DNA from: Chrysemys picta bellii
Lineage: Eukaryota > Chordata > Testudines > Emydidae
NCBI RefSeq assembly: GCF_011386835.1
Contig: NC_088794.1
Coordinates: 91,930,009 to 91,994,008, forward strand
Length of the DNA: 64,000 bases
Direction: 5' to 3'
The first letter of the stretch is position 1. The number at the start of each line of letters is the position of its first letter. Under the pieces are notes generated by a model, which ran no database searches, had not been told where the DNA came from, and worked only from the letters and a program-made list of their open reading frames with translations. Below are positions 34,940 to 47,106 of this stretch, piece after piece. The position numbers and the translations under genes were made by a program.

Positions 34940-35785
34940 ATAGTATCAACATTAAAAGCATACTCTTATCTAGTCCAGATTCTACACAAGCACAATGCAA
35001 ATTCCAGCAATCCTGGAATTCTGACCATTCTGGACATCCTCCACGAAGGCACAGACAGAGATTTTCAGTGCAGTACAATTGCATGTCAGCTGTCTGCTCT
35101 TGCTAGTATGCTATTTTCAGGATCCTGAGGCTCCCTGGAAGACAATCCACAGATAGCCAGATTCCGTTGAGCAGTTTGATTTGCCAGACCAGTGGTCAGA
35201 GCACTCTTTCTGCTGATTTTGAGGACCTGACAACCCATCCCTTTGAACCTTTGACGTCAGTGTCAGCCCTTTTTTTATCCATTAAGACCTGTTTCTTAGT
35301 AACTGTCATGTCTATCATGTGAGTGTTGGAGCTGGCAGCCTTCTCTATGCAGGAGCCTTACTTTGTGTTTCATGAAGACATGATGGTGCTAAGAACACCA
35401 GAATCCTTAAATAACAGAAGAGCCTTGAAAATCTATCTCAAGAGTACAGAGACCATGAGAAAATCAGGCTCTCTATTCATGTCCTTCCACTCAAAATGCC
35501 AGGGACTTAGTGTTTCCAAATCTCCCGTCACTATGTGGATTAGACTATGTATTGTGGAAGCCTTCAAATCATCAGATGTTCCTGTCTCAGAAGGGATCAA
35601 GGTGCACTCCACAAGATCCTTAACCTCATGGGCAGAGCAAGCAAGTGCATCCACTTTGGAAATCTGCAAAGTGTCCATTTGGCCTACAGCTAAGCAGTTC
35701 AATGTGGACTTTCTATCTTTGCAGCATCTTCCTGCCAAAGGAGGACTCTGCAGGCAGTGGCCCAGAAACAATATGGACTTTTGAA
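34940..35785 (+). pseudogene. DIRS-C tyrosine recombinase remnant
   Basis: The N-terminal SAM-like part reads STLKAYSYLVQILHKHNANS and ILDILHEGTDRDFQCST. Then LSIKTCFLVTVMSIM (about 35275), RRALKIYLKSTETMRKSGSL, and GIKVHSTRSLTSWAEQASAS (HxxR box) with LEICKVSIWPTAKQFNVDF. The expected second histidine and the tyrosine are missing. The 153-codon frame 35323-35784 is the longest surviving piece. Confidence 0.6.
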
Positions 35786-35995
35786 CGAGTACATAAAAAG
35801 GGGGTGGTACTTTTGTACCAAACTCTTGTTTCATAATCCTCCCTACATATCACTGCTTGCTACTTTCCAAACATCCAAAACTGTTGGAGACACTGGGCTG
35901 CAGAACAGAAAACTTCTTACTGATAATTTCCTTTTTGCAAGCAGCATCTCCCACTATTCTACCCACCTTAAATGGCTGATGACCTACAGGTCAGA

Positions 35996-36093
35996 TATAG
36001 TAGAACTTCAGAGTTATGAATATCAGAGTGACGAACTGACCAGTCCACCACACACCTCATTTGGAATCAGAACTATGTAGTCATGCAGCGGCA

Positions 36094-36135
<42 letters not shown>

Positions 36136-36413
36136 ACAGTACTGTTTATTTTTTTTTAGTAGTTTACATTTAAGGGAAAGTTTAAAAAAATTGACAAAGT
36201 AACAAATCTGTTTCTGTGCTTGTTTCATTTAAATTAAGATGGTTAAAAGCAACATTTTATTCTGCATAGTCAAGTTTCAAAGCTGTATTAAGTCAATGTT
36301 CAGTTTTAAACTTTTTGAAACAACAACGAAAATGTTTTGTTCAGTTACAAACATTTCAGAGTTACAAACAACCTCCATTCCCAAGGTGTTTGTAACTTTG
36401 AGGTTCTACTGTA
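35996..36413. mobile_element. Mariner-type MITE with TA ends, inside DIRS-C
   Basis: Ends TATAGTAGAACTTCAGAGTT and TTTGAGGTTCTACTGTA are inverted repeats, with TA at both borders. It also has an internal CAGAGTTACAAACAACCTCC. Contains a (CA)n microsatellite. Confidence 0.7.
36094..36133 (+). repeat. (CA)20 microsatellite
   Basis: About 20 uninterrupted AC dinucleotides inside the mariner MITE, so the repeat arose or expanded after that insertion. Confidence 0.95.
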
Positions 36414-36675
36414 TTAAGTGGAATCATTACCATAGAACCATATTTCTTGGCTCTGATGTACAGTTATTTCATTATCTCTGGAATATTTATTAATGACATG
36501 CAAGTTTTACATTTTGGGAATAACTTGGATGATGGCAAGGAGAAGCAGTGGGGACGTGGCCAGACTGTACAGTGCCAAAATGTGATCCATCTCTGCGAAG
36601 CTGCAGAGAGGGGAGAGCAGCCCAGATGTCCAGAATTGTGGGAGTGACTGCTTGCATAAAATAAATTCAGTAAGA

Positions 36676-38657
36676 AGTTTTCCAATCTTTACCAATAGTG
36701 ATCAAAAGTATTGCCATGCGGCTATTCACGAACGGACCTCTGTGAAATGTGTACTGATCCTCAATTCCATACCCAGGTGTTCACATCACAAAACCATTCT
36801 CACAGCTGGTGCCATTGTTGGTATCATAATCAGAGAGATGAAGGATTAAACCATGAAATATTAACTAGACTTTACTCCCAGAGCAGGTCCTGCCAGTATA
36901 AGGCTAAACCACAGTATCTCCACTGGAGGACATTTGCACTACTGCTCACACTATGCCTGTGTGGATAGAGGACAGAATAAAGTAAAAGTGTGGTTTTACT
37001 CTGAAAAGTGACTATGTAAAATGGTTACCTTTATGCTAAACAATCTTCTCCTTACATGTAATAACAGATTTGCTGACTTTAGTAACCAAAATTTGATTCT
37101 TTACTCCTGCTAGCCTTGTAGAGACGAGAGCGAGAGAGATGGGGATGCAATTCCTCTTCCTGAATCAATAAAATTCTTTACTTTATTCCAAGCTTTTGTG
37201 TAAACTCAGTGAAGGCAGTGGAACTATACGGGTGTTACTGAAGACATAATTTGAAAATAATGGGTCTGAGCAACTGTTAATGAGGTCCTGAGGTCACTGA
37301 GATTGTAATGCTCTTTAATCTAGCAGATTAAGGCATAGCAAATTCCTGTGTCTGGAAACTGAAGTTAGAAAAATTCAAATTGGAAATAAATTGCAGATTC
37401 TTTTTGAGGGAAATTAATCATTGCCATGTCTTACCAAATAACTTCATTTCCCTTGAAATCTTTACATTGAGACTGGAGGTCTGTCTAAAATATATGGCCT
37501 AGTTACACTACAAATTAGAGTACTTGATAGTGTTAATTTACATAGCAGTGAAGAAAAATTTCCTCCATTGCAGGAATTACTAATTGTTTGGCCTGTTTTA
37601 TGTAGGGGACCAAACCAGATGATTATAGTAGTCCCCTCTGGCTTTAAAATCTAATCTATTTTACAATCATTATTTTCAGGCTAGAACTGGACTTTACATA
37701 AGTTTTTAATGAAATCTCAACTAATCATAATGTTAGGGGATTTTTTTTCCATTTGCGTGCAAGAATTTGAATCAATCATGTACAGTGCTCCTAGATAAGG
37801 ATTTTGTATATTTATGAAATAAACATTTTGTATTCTCTCTACCAATTGAAATTGGTTAGTTACTTTTAAAATTAATTTTCTCAAAATGTTTGTCACTTGA
37901 ATTATTTTCCCAGAAAATATATTCTTAAGAAAATAGCCAGACAGAACACTAAGGGGAATTTTAAAACTGTCAGTTCCATAACAGTATTTTGTCCATAGAA
38001 GAAATCATTGTTTTTGCTGGTGGAGTCATAAATTAAACTGTCCAAAAAAAAATCTGTCCAAAACCCCCCCACATTTTTTAAATGACATTTGTTAATAGTA
38101 GTGCTCATAAAAGTGAGGGATTAATAATAGTAGATAGAAGATGTGAGCTTCCACACACAGCTCTAATAATGCACCTCAATCCTGATATGCATACTTGCCA
38201 GTAGTCTAGTCCTATATCGTAGTGTGATACAATTGTGGAGAGGATAGATGAATAGTAGAGACTGAGATTAAAAGCAAAATTATTGGTTTCAACCCAGATA
38301 AATATGAATCCAAACCTCCAGAACTGAGATTAGTTTAGTTGCTTACTGTAACAAGAACAGGACTGCCAGCGCAATATAGCATGTTGTCAGCAGCAAAAAG
38401 TAAAGGGGAGAAGGGGGGGGGGAGTTGGCCCTTTTGGTTGAGAAGATGATTTAAAATGGACTTTAGAGTCAATACATCAATAAAATGAAGAGGAGATTTA
38501 AAATACATCCCTAGCCCAGTTTTGTTTAGGAATGGGCCCTGAGCCTAGAAATAAGAACTCAGGCTATCAAGGGATCAGTCAGTTCTGTGTTTCAGCAAGG
38601 GTCTGCCAATTTTCTGTTGCATTGAGGGAGGGATCAGTACAAACTCTGCCTAACGAT
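36676..38657. other. Intergenic sequence, no feature recognised
   Basis: AT-rich, with a G run at 38411-38422. No coding, RNA or transposon assignment that I can support. Confidence 0.4.
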
Positions 38658-38660
38658 TTA

Positions 38661-38935
38661 GGCTACATCTACACCTGGAGCTATGGATGTGATAAAAATA
38701 GTAGTGTAGCCGCAATAGCACAGGCAGTGGCTAGCAGTAGCATGGGCTAGCCACCCCAAATACATATCCACAGGGTCCAGGGTTGGGGAGGTTTACTCAT
38801 CGTGGCTATCCTGTGCTGCCACTTGGCGCTACTGCAGCTACACTACTATTTGTAGCACGCTAGCTCCATGAGAGCTTGCCCAAGTAGGTCTACTTGAGCT
38901 GGTAATCACCCCCAGCTCCAAGTGTAGACATAGCC
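38661..38935. mobile_element. Harbinger-type MITE with TTA duplication
   Basis: GGCTACATCTACACCTGGAG at the left and CCAAGTGTAGACATAGCC at the right are inverted repeats flanked by TTA on both sides (38658-38660, 38936-38938). The interior is also largely self-complementary (TAGTGTAGCCGCA / GCAGCTACACTA; GGCTAGCCACCCC). Confidence 0.75.
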
Positions 38936-38938
38936 TTA

Positions 38939-40883
38939 GTGTGTAGCCAATACTGTCATGGCTCTTTAAAATGAAATTTTAAAAGCATTAAAAACAAAGT
39001 AGCCTTTCCCCAGTATCCTCAACTATCATCCTCTTTCTGTTCTGGGGATTAATATTAAAGAGGAAGACGTATCTTCATTTTGATTATACTGAGGTCCTTC
39101 CTATGACCCCCAAAATCGCTTCATATATCATAAAATACAAATTGATCTTTAATTACATATGAGAAGAAAAGGGTCATTTTTTTGTTTTTTACTGAATAGT
39201 TAGTGACTTACACATTTTATGGAATTGTCTTGCATCTTAAGTATTTAATATTTAGAAATGAATCATCACATAATATATTTATTTAAAAGCTGCAAAATGC
39301 CAGAAGTTCTCATTCTCCCTTTCTCAGCATGTCTGTGCTTTAATTAGGGCCCTGATTTTTCTACAGTCTGTGGCAGCACAAAAGATTAGCCTTCAGCGTT
39401 CACACAAGAATGGAATTACGTATCCAGTCTGCAGCAGGAGGGATGGCATAGATAGGTAAGGTCAAGGACATGGATTTTAAACGGCTTTTAAATAACATTT
39501 AAGTAGTCTCCTCTCTCCAATGTATTAATAAAATGTGTTCTATAGTAATGGCCCAACTAAAACACTCTAGTACCTCTATTGTAACGTGTAGTGTGTTAAG
39601 ACTATTAATATAGAATGCTATGTTCCCTAAAGGGCCACAAGTAATTTTCTTTTGGTTGCACTGGAAATAATTTTATATCACCCTATATGATGAAGAATTT
39701 ACCAGCTCTATTAGTGTGGTACCGGCTATGTCACTTTTAAACTACTGGACAATTATCCCCGCTATAGTGGAGAAGGAAATACAACAAAGAGCATCTGGTT
39801 GTGTTTACCCCCATATCTGAATGTGTTTTGACATGCCAGGCAGAACATATTTCTTTTCCTATACATATTGTGTATATGCATGTGAACACAAATACCCAAT
39901 TTAAATTAAAGGGTAAATTACAGCTGAAGTGCCAGGAATTCTGCAGCCAAGCATGCATTCAGAGATGGATATTGTGTAGCTTTGGCAAAATTTATTAAAA
40001 TCAATTGCAAGGATCATCTTGGTGGGGAAAATTGCACTTGAAGTCCTGTGAATTTCTAGGGACCTTCACAACTATCTGCATGCTACTTTGCCCTGAGTGC
40101 AAACACACTTTAAAAAGAGGACGCATTCAGGCCAAAGAGGACACCAAATCATGCCATACTAAAAAAAATAAACCCCATGAATTCAAGAGGCATATTCATG
40201 TCTCATTGTTTGGTTTGGGGGGTAACTCAATTTAATAGAAGTAGAATGCAGAGTCAAAGTAGAAATGTCAAGATTCAGTCTGGCTAGTGGAGCTAAGACT
40301 CATAACTTGGATCTGGAACAAGCTCAGCAAACATTTTGGGAGCCTAGTTTTAGACATGTAGAGGCCTCATAGGGGATGAACACTAGCAGATCCCATTTAC
40401 TTCAGGTAGAGAAATGAGTGCTCTAGTACTTCTAAAAATCAGGCACTAGACCTGGGATTTATAAAGTATCCTAAGGAGATTGGGTATCTAACTCCCTTTC
40501 AATGGGATTTGGAGCCTTTGGCTCACTGAGGCTCCTTGGAAAATCCCAGCCTCAGAGTCTGAAGTTGGGAACTCAAAGTTAGAGAACACATTTGAAAACT
40601 GATCCTTAGGACAAGATTTTTCAAAACTGGGCCCTTAAAGGTAGCATCAGTGGGAGCTGAGGGTGTTCAGTGCTTCTGAAAATGTGGCTGAATTTATTTA
40701 GGAGCCTCACTTTAGGGCCTTAAGTCTGAAAATGTTGCCCATTGTGTTCACTACAAAGACAGTGGAAGGCTCAGCCTTTCTTCATAGTGAACATAGCCCC
40801 AAAAGCTCCTTTCTTTAAAAAGGTTTTGTGAGGGGAAACAGTTGTCATGGAATCAAAGAAATCAGAGATGTGAAAAAAAAATA
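38939..40883. other. Intergenic sequence with weak repeat traces
   Basis: No gene. 40455-40745 resembles widespread reptile repeat wording (GTATCTAACTCCCTTTCAAT, GAAAATCCCAGCCTC), also seen at 18985-19050, but borders cannot be set. Confidence 0.35.
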
Positions 40884-41073
40884 ACATCTCTACCCCGATA
40901 TAATGCGACCCGATATAACATGAATTCGGATATAACGTGGTAAAGTAGTGCTCCAGGGGGGCAGGGCTGCACGCTCCAGCGGATCAAAGCCAGTTCAATA
41001 TAACACGGTTTCACCTATAATGCGGTAAGATTTTTTTGGCTCCTGAGGACAGCGTTATATTGGGGTAGAGGTG
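40884..41073. mobile_element. Mariner/Tigger-type MITE
   Basis: ACATCTCTACCCCGATATAA at the left and GTTATATTGGGGTAGAGGTG at the right are inverted, bordered by TA. Internal CCCGATATAACATGAATTCG and GATATAACGTGG repeats. Confidence 0.7.
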
Positions 41074-42452
41074 TATTAAGTCACCTCCTCTAGGCCAGTA
41101 CAAAATTTTTTCCTGCACTTTATCCTCCAGTTCTTTTCCAGGTATAATAATATTGACCTACATTACAGAAATGTCAAGAGAAGTTGTTGTGCGAAGTTTG
41201 AGCCACTCAGATGATATGGTGATGGAGGCCATATTTGACAGATTTTTTTTTTTTAAATAGCACAAGGGCTTGTGCTTCCTCCTTTTCCTTTGAGGAACTA
41301 TTCTACATTCAAATATATCTTAATGTTAAGAAGCTTTTTATATAGCTTAAATTTTCCTTTTCTAAAATTCCTTGTTTTATACCCATATTTATCATGCTAA
41401 AAAGTCCTCAACCTTGTTGGTGTTTAAGCATTGCACCCTTTGAATATTTGCAGATTCTTGCACAGTCATTACTTATTTACTTTCTAATCTTTCCTCATAA
41501 GTCAAACCTACAGCCTTTTAAAATAATTTCCTTTACCTATATCTTTCTGTTAATCATAGAATCATAGGACTGGAAGGGACCTTGAGAGGTCATCTAGTCC
41601 AGTCCCCTGCACTCATGGCAGGACCAAGTATTAGACCATTCCTGACAGGTATTTGTCTAGCCTGGTATTAAAAATCTCCACTGATGGAGATTCCACAACC
41701 TCCTTAGGCAATTTATTCCAGTACTTTACCATCCTGACAGGAAGTTTTTCCTAATGTCCAGCCTAAACCTCCCTTACTGCAATTTAAACCCATTGCTTCT
41801 TGTCCTATCCTCAGAGGTTACGAAGAAAAATTATTCTCCTTCCTCCTTGTAACAACCTTTTATGTACTTGAAAACTGTTATCATGTCCCCTCTCAATCTT
41901 CTCTTTTTCAGACAAAACAAACCCATTTTTTTTTCAATCTTCCCTCGTAGCTCATGTTTTCTAGACCTTTAATCATTTTTGTTGCTCTTCTCTGGATTTT
42001 CTCAAATTTGTCCACATCTCTTCTGAAATGTGTCGCCCAGAATTTGACACAATACTACAGTTGAGGCCTCATCAGCGCAGAGTAGAGCGGAAGAATTACT
42101 TGTGTCTTGCTTACAATACTCCTGCTAATACATCCCAGATTGATGTTTTCTTTTTTTGCAACAGTGTTACACTGTTGACTCATATTTAGTTTGTGGTCCA
42201 CTATGACCCCCAGATCCCTTTCCACAGTACTCCTTCCTAGGCAGTCATTTCCCATTTTGTATGTGTGCAACTGATTGTTCCTTCCTAAATGGAGCACTTT
42301 GCATTTGTCCTTACTGAATTTCATCCTATTTACTTCAGATCATTTCTCCAGTTTGTCCAGATGATTTTGAATTTTAATCCTATCCTCCAAAGCACTTGCA
42401 ACCCCTCCCAACTTGGTATTGTCTGCAAACTTTATAAGTGTACTCTCTATGC

Positions 42453-43256
42453 CAAAGGTGAGCAAACTACAGCCCGCGGGCCACATCCAGCCCACGGGAC
42501 CGTCCTTCACGGCCCTTGAGCTCCCGGCTGGGGAGGCTAGCCCCCCAGTCCCTCCCCTGTTGTCTCCACTACCCCCGCAGCCATGCCGCCATGTGGGCAG
42601 CGCTCTGGGTGGTGGGGATGCGTACTTCTGCTGAGCAGTGCGGCAGCATGTTTGGCTCTGGCCAGGTGCCGCGGCGGCCAGACATGCTGCTCTGAGCAAC
42701 ACAGTAAGGGGGCCGGGGCCAGAGGGTTGGATAAGGGATGGGAGGTCTCGGGGGGCAAGTCAGGGGACAGGGAGCAGGGGGTGGTTGGATGGGGTGGAGG
42801 TTCTGAGGGGAGGTCAGGGGATGGGGGGAGGGGGTTGGATAAGTGTGGGAGTCCTGGGGGGCCTGTCATGGGGCGGAGGTGTGGATAGGAGTCAGGGGAT
42901 GGGGAACAGGGAGGGTTGGATAGGCGTGGGGTCCCGGGGAACCTGTCAAAGGGTGGGGGTGTGGATAGGAGTCAGAGCAGTCAGGGGACTGGGAGCAGGG
43001 GGGTTAGATAGGGGGTGGAGTCCTGGGGGCGGTTAGGGGTGGGGTGTCCCGGGAGGGGGCAGTTAGGGACAAGGAGCAGGGGGGGTTGGATTGGTCGGAG
43101 GTTCTGAGGGGGGCAGTCAGGGGGTGGAAAGTGGGAGGGGTCGGATAGGGGGCGGGGGCCAGGCTGTTTGGAGAGGCACAGCCTTCCCTACCCGGCCCTC
43201 CATACAGTTTTGCAATCCCAGTGTGGCCCTCGGGCCAAAAAGTTTGCCCACCCCTG
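42453..43256. mobile_element. hAT-type element with perfect 8-bp duplication, inside the CR1
   Basis: CAAAGGTGAGCAAACTACAG at the left and AAAAAGTTTGCCCACCCCTG at the right; CTCTATGC is duplicated exactly (42445-42452, 43257-43264). Near the ends GCCCGCGGGCCACATCCAGC and GTGTGGCCCTCGGGCC are also inverted. The core is a long G-rich minisatellite. Confidence 0.85.
42715..43165 (+). repeat. G-rich minisatellite in the hAT
   Basis: Variants of GGGTTGGATAGG, GGGAGTCCTGGGGGGCCTGT and GTGTGGATAGGAGTCAGGGGA repeat at roughly 55-75-base spacing. The open frames here (for example 42638-43036) are repeat artefacts. Confidence 0.75.
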
Positions 43257-43775
43257 CTCTATGCCATTCACTAAATCATTGATGAAGATATTGAACAGAA
43301 CAGAATCCAGAACTGATCCCTGCGGGATCTCGCTCATTATGCCCTTCCAGCATGACACTGAACCATTGATGACTACTCTCTGGGAATGGTTTTCCAACCA
43401 GTTTTGCATCCACCTTATAGTAGCTCCATCTAGATTGCATTTCCCTAGTTTGTTTATGAGAAGGTCATGCGAGACAATATCAAAAGTTTTACTAAAGTCA
43501 AGATATACCAGATCTACCACTTCCCCCTATCCACAAGGCTTGTTATCCTGTCAAAGAAAGAGATCAGGATGGTTTGAGACAATTTGTTCTTGACAAATCT
43601 ATGCTGACTGTTACTTCTCACCTTACTTTCTTCTAGATATTTGCAAATTGATTGTTTAATTATTTGCTCCATTATCTTTCCAGGTACAAAAGTTAATGAG
43701 ATGCTTAGAACTAATTCCAGTCTTCCAAGTGTGGTTATACCAGATTTTTTTAAGAGGAGGGGATTAACTGCAGGA

Positions 43776-44000
43776 GTGGTGGAAGCTCTCTAAAAGCGGG
43801 GGGGCCACAAGTGGCTGAACCATGGCCTCACCCCCTGCCTGATACCCTGACCCTGGCTTGCCTCTTCCCTCAAGATTCCGCCCCCCGCTCGCTCCTCTCC
43901 ACCCTTTCCTCACCTCCGTTGCTTGTCCTTATGATAGGTAAAAAGGGCCATGTCCCCTTTTCCCCCACCCCCCATTCTGATGCCCTTGACTCCAGGTGTT
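43776..44000. repeat. GC-rich interspersed repeat fragment
   Basis: GGTGGAAGCTCTCTAAAAGC and GGGGGGCCACAAGTGGCTGA, then CCGCCCCCCGCTCGCTCC. Sharp base-composition change from both flanks suggests a separate insertion; family not identified. Confidence 0.4.
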
Positions 44001-45426
44001 GCACCTACATATTCAACTCTAAAACACATTTAATTTTTGTCACCATATTCCATTGCAAATTCCTTTCTAATTTGCTATCCACTACTGTATCAATCCTAAA
44101 TTTCTTTTAGCATTACTGTTGTCTATGTTCATCCTTTCCATTAATTATTAATGGTAAATATTTATATTATGATAGCATCCAAAGGTCTAGGTCCCCATTG
44201 TGCTCAGTGCTGTATAAAAAGAGAAAAGAGACCATCCTTGCCCTGTGTTCTAGATTATTTCCCCCAGATTTTATATATATATATTTTTAAGGATTTTTTC
44301 CCAAACTGAATCTTATTTTATTTCGCTATCCTCAAGGGTATGCACTATTTGTCCTAAGTTATAGCAGTTTAGTAAGCCATTGCCCAGAAAAGCTAGACTA
44401 ATATCTCTATTGTTAAAGCTGTTTTAATGAGGGAAAAGTACCATTTTTTTCATTGAACCACATGGCAAATTTCACAGGAAACCATTTAAATTTCACAACA
44501 CATTTTAATGGTCAATGTACAATGATGCCTTTATAAAGTGTTTAAATTGTTTCAGTACCCAGCTAAAGAAAAATAATATTTTCCATGTGCTTTTAGCTTG
44601 TTGGGTTTTACTTTGAAAAATTCCAGGAATCAAAAACTAGCTTGAGTATAATCTGTTTAAAACAAATTTTAATCAAATCAATTTAAACAAACATCCCAGA
44701 GTTTGTATTATAATAAAGTTTGTGTTCAGTTAAGATCATTGAGCTACAGCATTCTGTCTAGATGCAAATGGTCTGGTTTTATGCTTCTACATTTCTCTAT
44801 AAGCAATGCAATATAATCAGGAAAGGAATTTTCAGCACTTGCACTGAGGATTGGCACACAGACAACCAACTACAATGTTTGCCAGTTCTGGGAAACATTA
44901 TGTGGTGGCCTACCAAAGCTGAATTATATTTTCACTCCAACTGAACTGATTTCTTGAATTGCTCAAATGCAGATTCCAAGTAAGCAATTGTTACAGTAAA
45001 TGAAAAACTGACAGAGAATTTGAATGCCACCTTTTCTCCAGAGATTTTGTTTTTAACTGCAAATGCTTATTTTAATGTTTTTCATTAAATAAGTGATGAC
45101 TATGAAAGTAAAATAGTTTAACACAAACTATGGACATTGTAACTTGAATATCATGTTTTCAGATAGGATTCACTGATGTTAATTGCTATGAACAGAGATT
45201 CCAGGGACTCTCAGATCTTTGGAGTCAAGGATTAATGTTAGCTGTGTATAGTTTCTCACTGATGGAGGATGGTTCTAACTAAGGCCCCAATTCAGCAAAG
45301 TACGTAAACCTTTTTAAGCATTTGAGTAGTCCAATTTGAAATCCATAGACATGTCCCTAAGTATCTTGCTGTCTCAGAGCCTAAATTACCACAAGATCCA
45401 TCTTATCTACAGTACATCCTTGATTA
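44001..45426. other. Intergenic sequence, one repeat relic
   Basis: Only an L2/MIR-like scrap (44160-44225: AGGTCCCCATTGTGCTCAGT, GCTGTATAAAAAG) is recognisable. No gene or RNA. Confidence 0.4.
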
Positions 45427-45434
45427 CTCTAATG

Positions 45435-45746
45435 CAGGGTTCGGCAACCTTTCAGAAGTGGTGTGCCAAGTCTTCATTTATTTACTCTAATTTTAAGGTT
45501 CGGCGTGCCAGTAATACATTTTAATGTTTTTAGAAGGTCTCTGTCTATAAGTCTTTAATATATAATTAAACTATTGTTGTATGTAAAGTAAATAAGGTTT
45601 TTAAAATGTTTAAGAAGCTTCATTTAAAATTAAATTAAAATGCAGAGCCCCCCGGACCGGTGGCCAGGATCCGGGCAGTGTGAGTGCCACTGAAAATCAG
45701 CTTGTGTGCCGCCTTTGGCACACATGACATAGGTTGCCTACCCCTG
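45435..45746. mobile_element. hAT-type MITE, short sibling of 23810-24774
   Basis: CAGGGTTCGGCAACCTTTCA and ATAGGTTGCCTACCCCTG; flanks CTCTAATG (45427-45434) and TTCTAATG (45747-45754), 7 of 8. Shares GTGGTGTGCCAAGTCTTCAT, TTATTTAC and GTGCCAGTAATAC with the inverted copy at 23810-24774 but lacks the C-rich minisatellite core. Confidence 0.75.
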
Positions 45747-45754
45747 TTCTAATG

Positions 45755-47106
45755 TTATAGGAGACATTGAATAAGTTTGGATAATCAAGGGAATAGTTTC
45801 ACTGTAACTACTGTACAATATAACAATGGGATGCATGTCTCTGTTTTGGCAGCAGGGAGATACAGAAAATTGTTTCTTTATTGTATTTGGTTATTTAAAT
45901 GAAATGTATTAGGTGCCCAAAGACACATTCCAACAAATAAGTTAACAACAAAGTATGAAGTAAAAATGTTTTATTTGGCCTGTTCTGTATCTTTAGCTAC
46001 ATATTAATCAGCTTAGTATGTGATGTGTACAATATATTGTCATGCTATTGATGAATCTCACACCAACATTCCAAGGACCAGGCTGGTCATCTAGGAAAGT
46101 GACAGAATGGGAAAGAGAGTGCCATTCTGTCTTCACTAGGCCCAAATAATCTCCAGTATTTCACCTCCCAAATCTGTAGCAGTGATTTGGACAGAGTAGG
46201 GGATTTTTGTGGGGGTGAGGGCAAGAAGAAGGGATTATATCTTATTCTACAATACATCTGTTTATGAGAAGTGCTGTTTGCTTTCTGTTAGTGTGTTTTA
46301 TTGTTGGTACAACTCTAATTTCAACATTTAATATCCTTAGCATTAAGCCTCCAATTTATTTCCTGTATAAAATTTCATTGAATGGGATTTCTTTTAGCAT
46401 CTTCCATTGACTTTGAAAGACTAAGGACAGTTGAAATCCTCTAAAGTGTGAGAAAGAGCAGTCATAGTTGAAGACAGATTTCAGGGTTTTTCTTTAAAAA
46501 TTATATAAAATTAACTTCACTCTACCATTTCAACTTGATTGTAGTTAGCTAATAAATTCCCTTTGAAGCTCAGTAATACACTGGGAATTTGTCCATGGCG
46601 CTAAAATTTAGTAGGTTCACTTGGATTTTATTGTAGCAGCACTTTCACTTGACGATAGTTTGTCATTTCTTTAAGAACATTATAATTCAAATGTAGAAAG
46701 ACTGAAATAGTAGCTCCTTTGTAGGTGTCCATTCTGACTCTCCTCTGTTATATAGTCTTCGCTCTGATTTTCATGTTTTTCAGACCATGCGAGGAATATG
46801 TGGGGCAGGGTATGCAGTGAGAGATTGGAGAAAACTTAATCCATGCCATATCATTTTATGCAGTATTAAAAAAGCGGGGCTTTCACAAGAGTGAGTAAAG
46901 AAGCCAGGGGGACAGGAACTCTGGCCTACAGAAGCTATATCCAGCCCAAGGAGTCTCAGCTTTTGGACTTGCCACCATGCTGTAACTTGTCCAATTACCC
47001 AGTTAGTGTTCCCATTTTGTCCCCACCAGTGAAAAATCTGGTAACTTCAGGATTGCAGTTAAGGTATCTCACCATATTTAGGTCTTTAATAAAGCATCTG
47101 TCATGT
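45755..47106 (-). other. 3' flank / possible 3' UTR of the peripherin gene
   Basis: No coding sequence. AATAAA on the minus strand at 46632-46627, 46360-46355 and 45974-45969 are candidate poly(A) signals; I cannot choose between them from sequence. Confidence 0.3.

Larger units (their letters stand above)
34612..36675 (+). mobile_element. DIRS-like element C, internally deleted (gag, RT and RNase H absent)
   Basis: Inverted termini (about 34612-34760 against 36532-36675) sharing GCAGCCCAGCATCTCCCACA / CTGGGCTGCTCTCCCC-type sequence enclose only a tyrosine-recombinase remnant and an internal complementary region (35857-35966: CCAAAACTGTTGGAGACACT inverted, then GCAGCATCTCCCACTATTCT direct). 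A mariner MITE sits in the right part. Terminal sequence is unrelated to DIRS-A and DIRS-B, indicating a third family. Intergenic. Confidence 0.65.
41554..43775 (-). mobile_element. CR1 LINE, antisense, 5'-truncated, split by a hAT
   Basis: Minus-strand 3' end at 41554 (plus strand ATCATAGAATCATAGGACTG). Going 5' on the minus strand: MKFSKDKCKVLHLGRNNQLH (42324-42265), KFADNTKLGG (altered FADD, about 42430-42400), then beyond the hAT IPQGSVLDSVLFNIFINDL and YLDFSKTFDIVSHDLL (43507-43460). RT is readable but broken. The right edge is approximate. Confidence 0.75.

Noticed and set aside
42537..43036. Overlapping open frames of 100-130 codons
   Set aside because: G-rich minisatellite inside a hAT; low-complexity translation.
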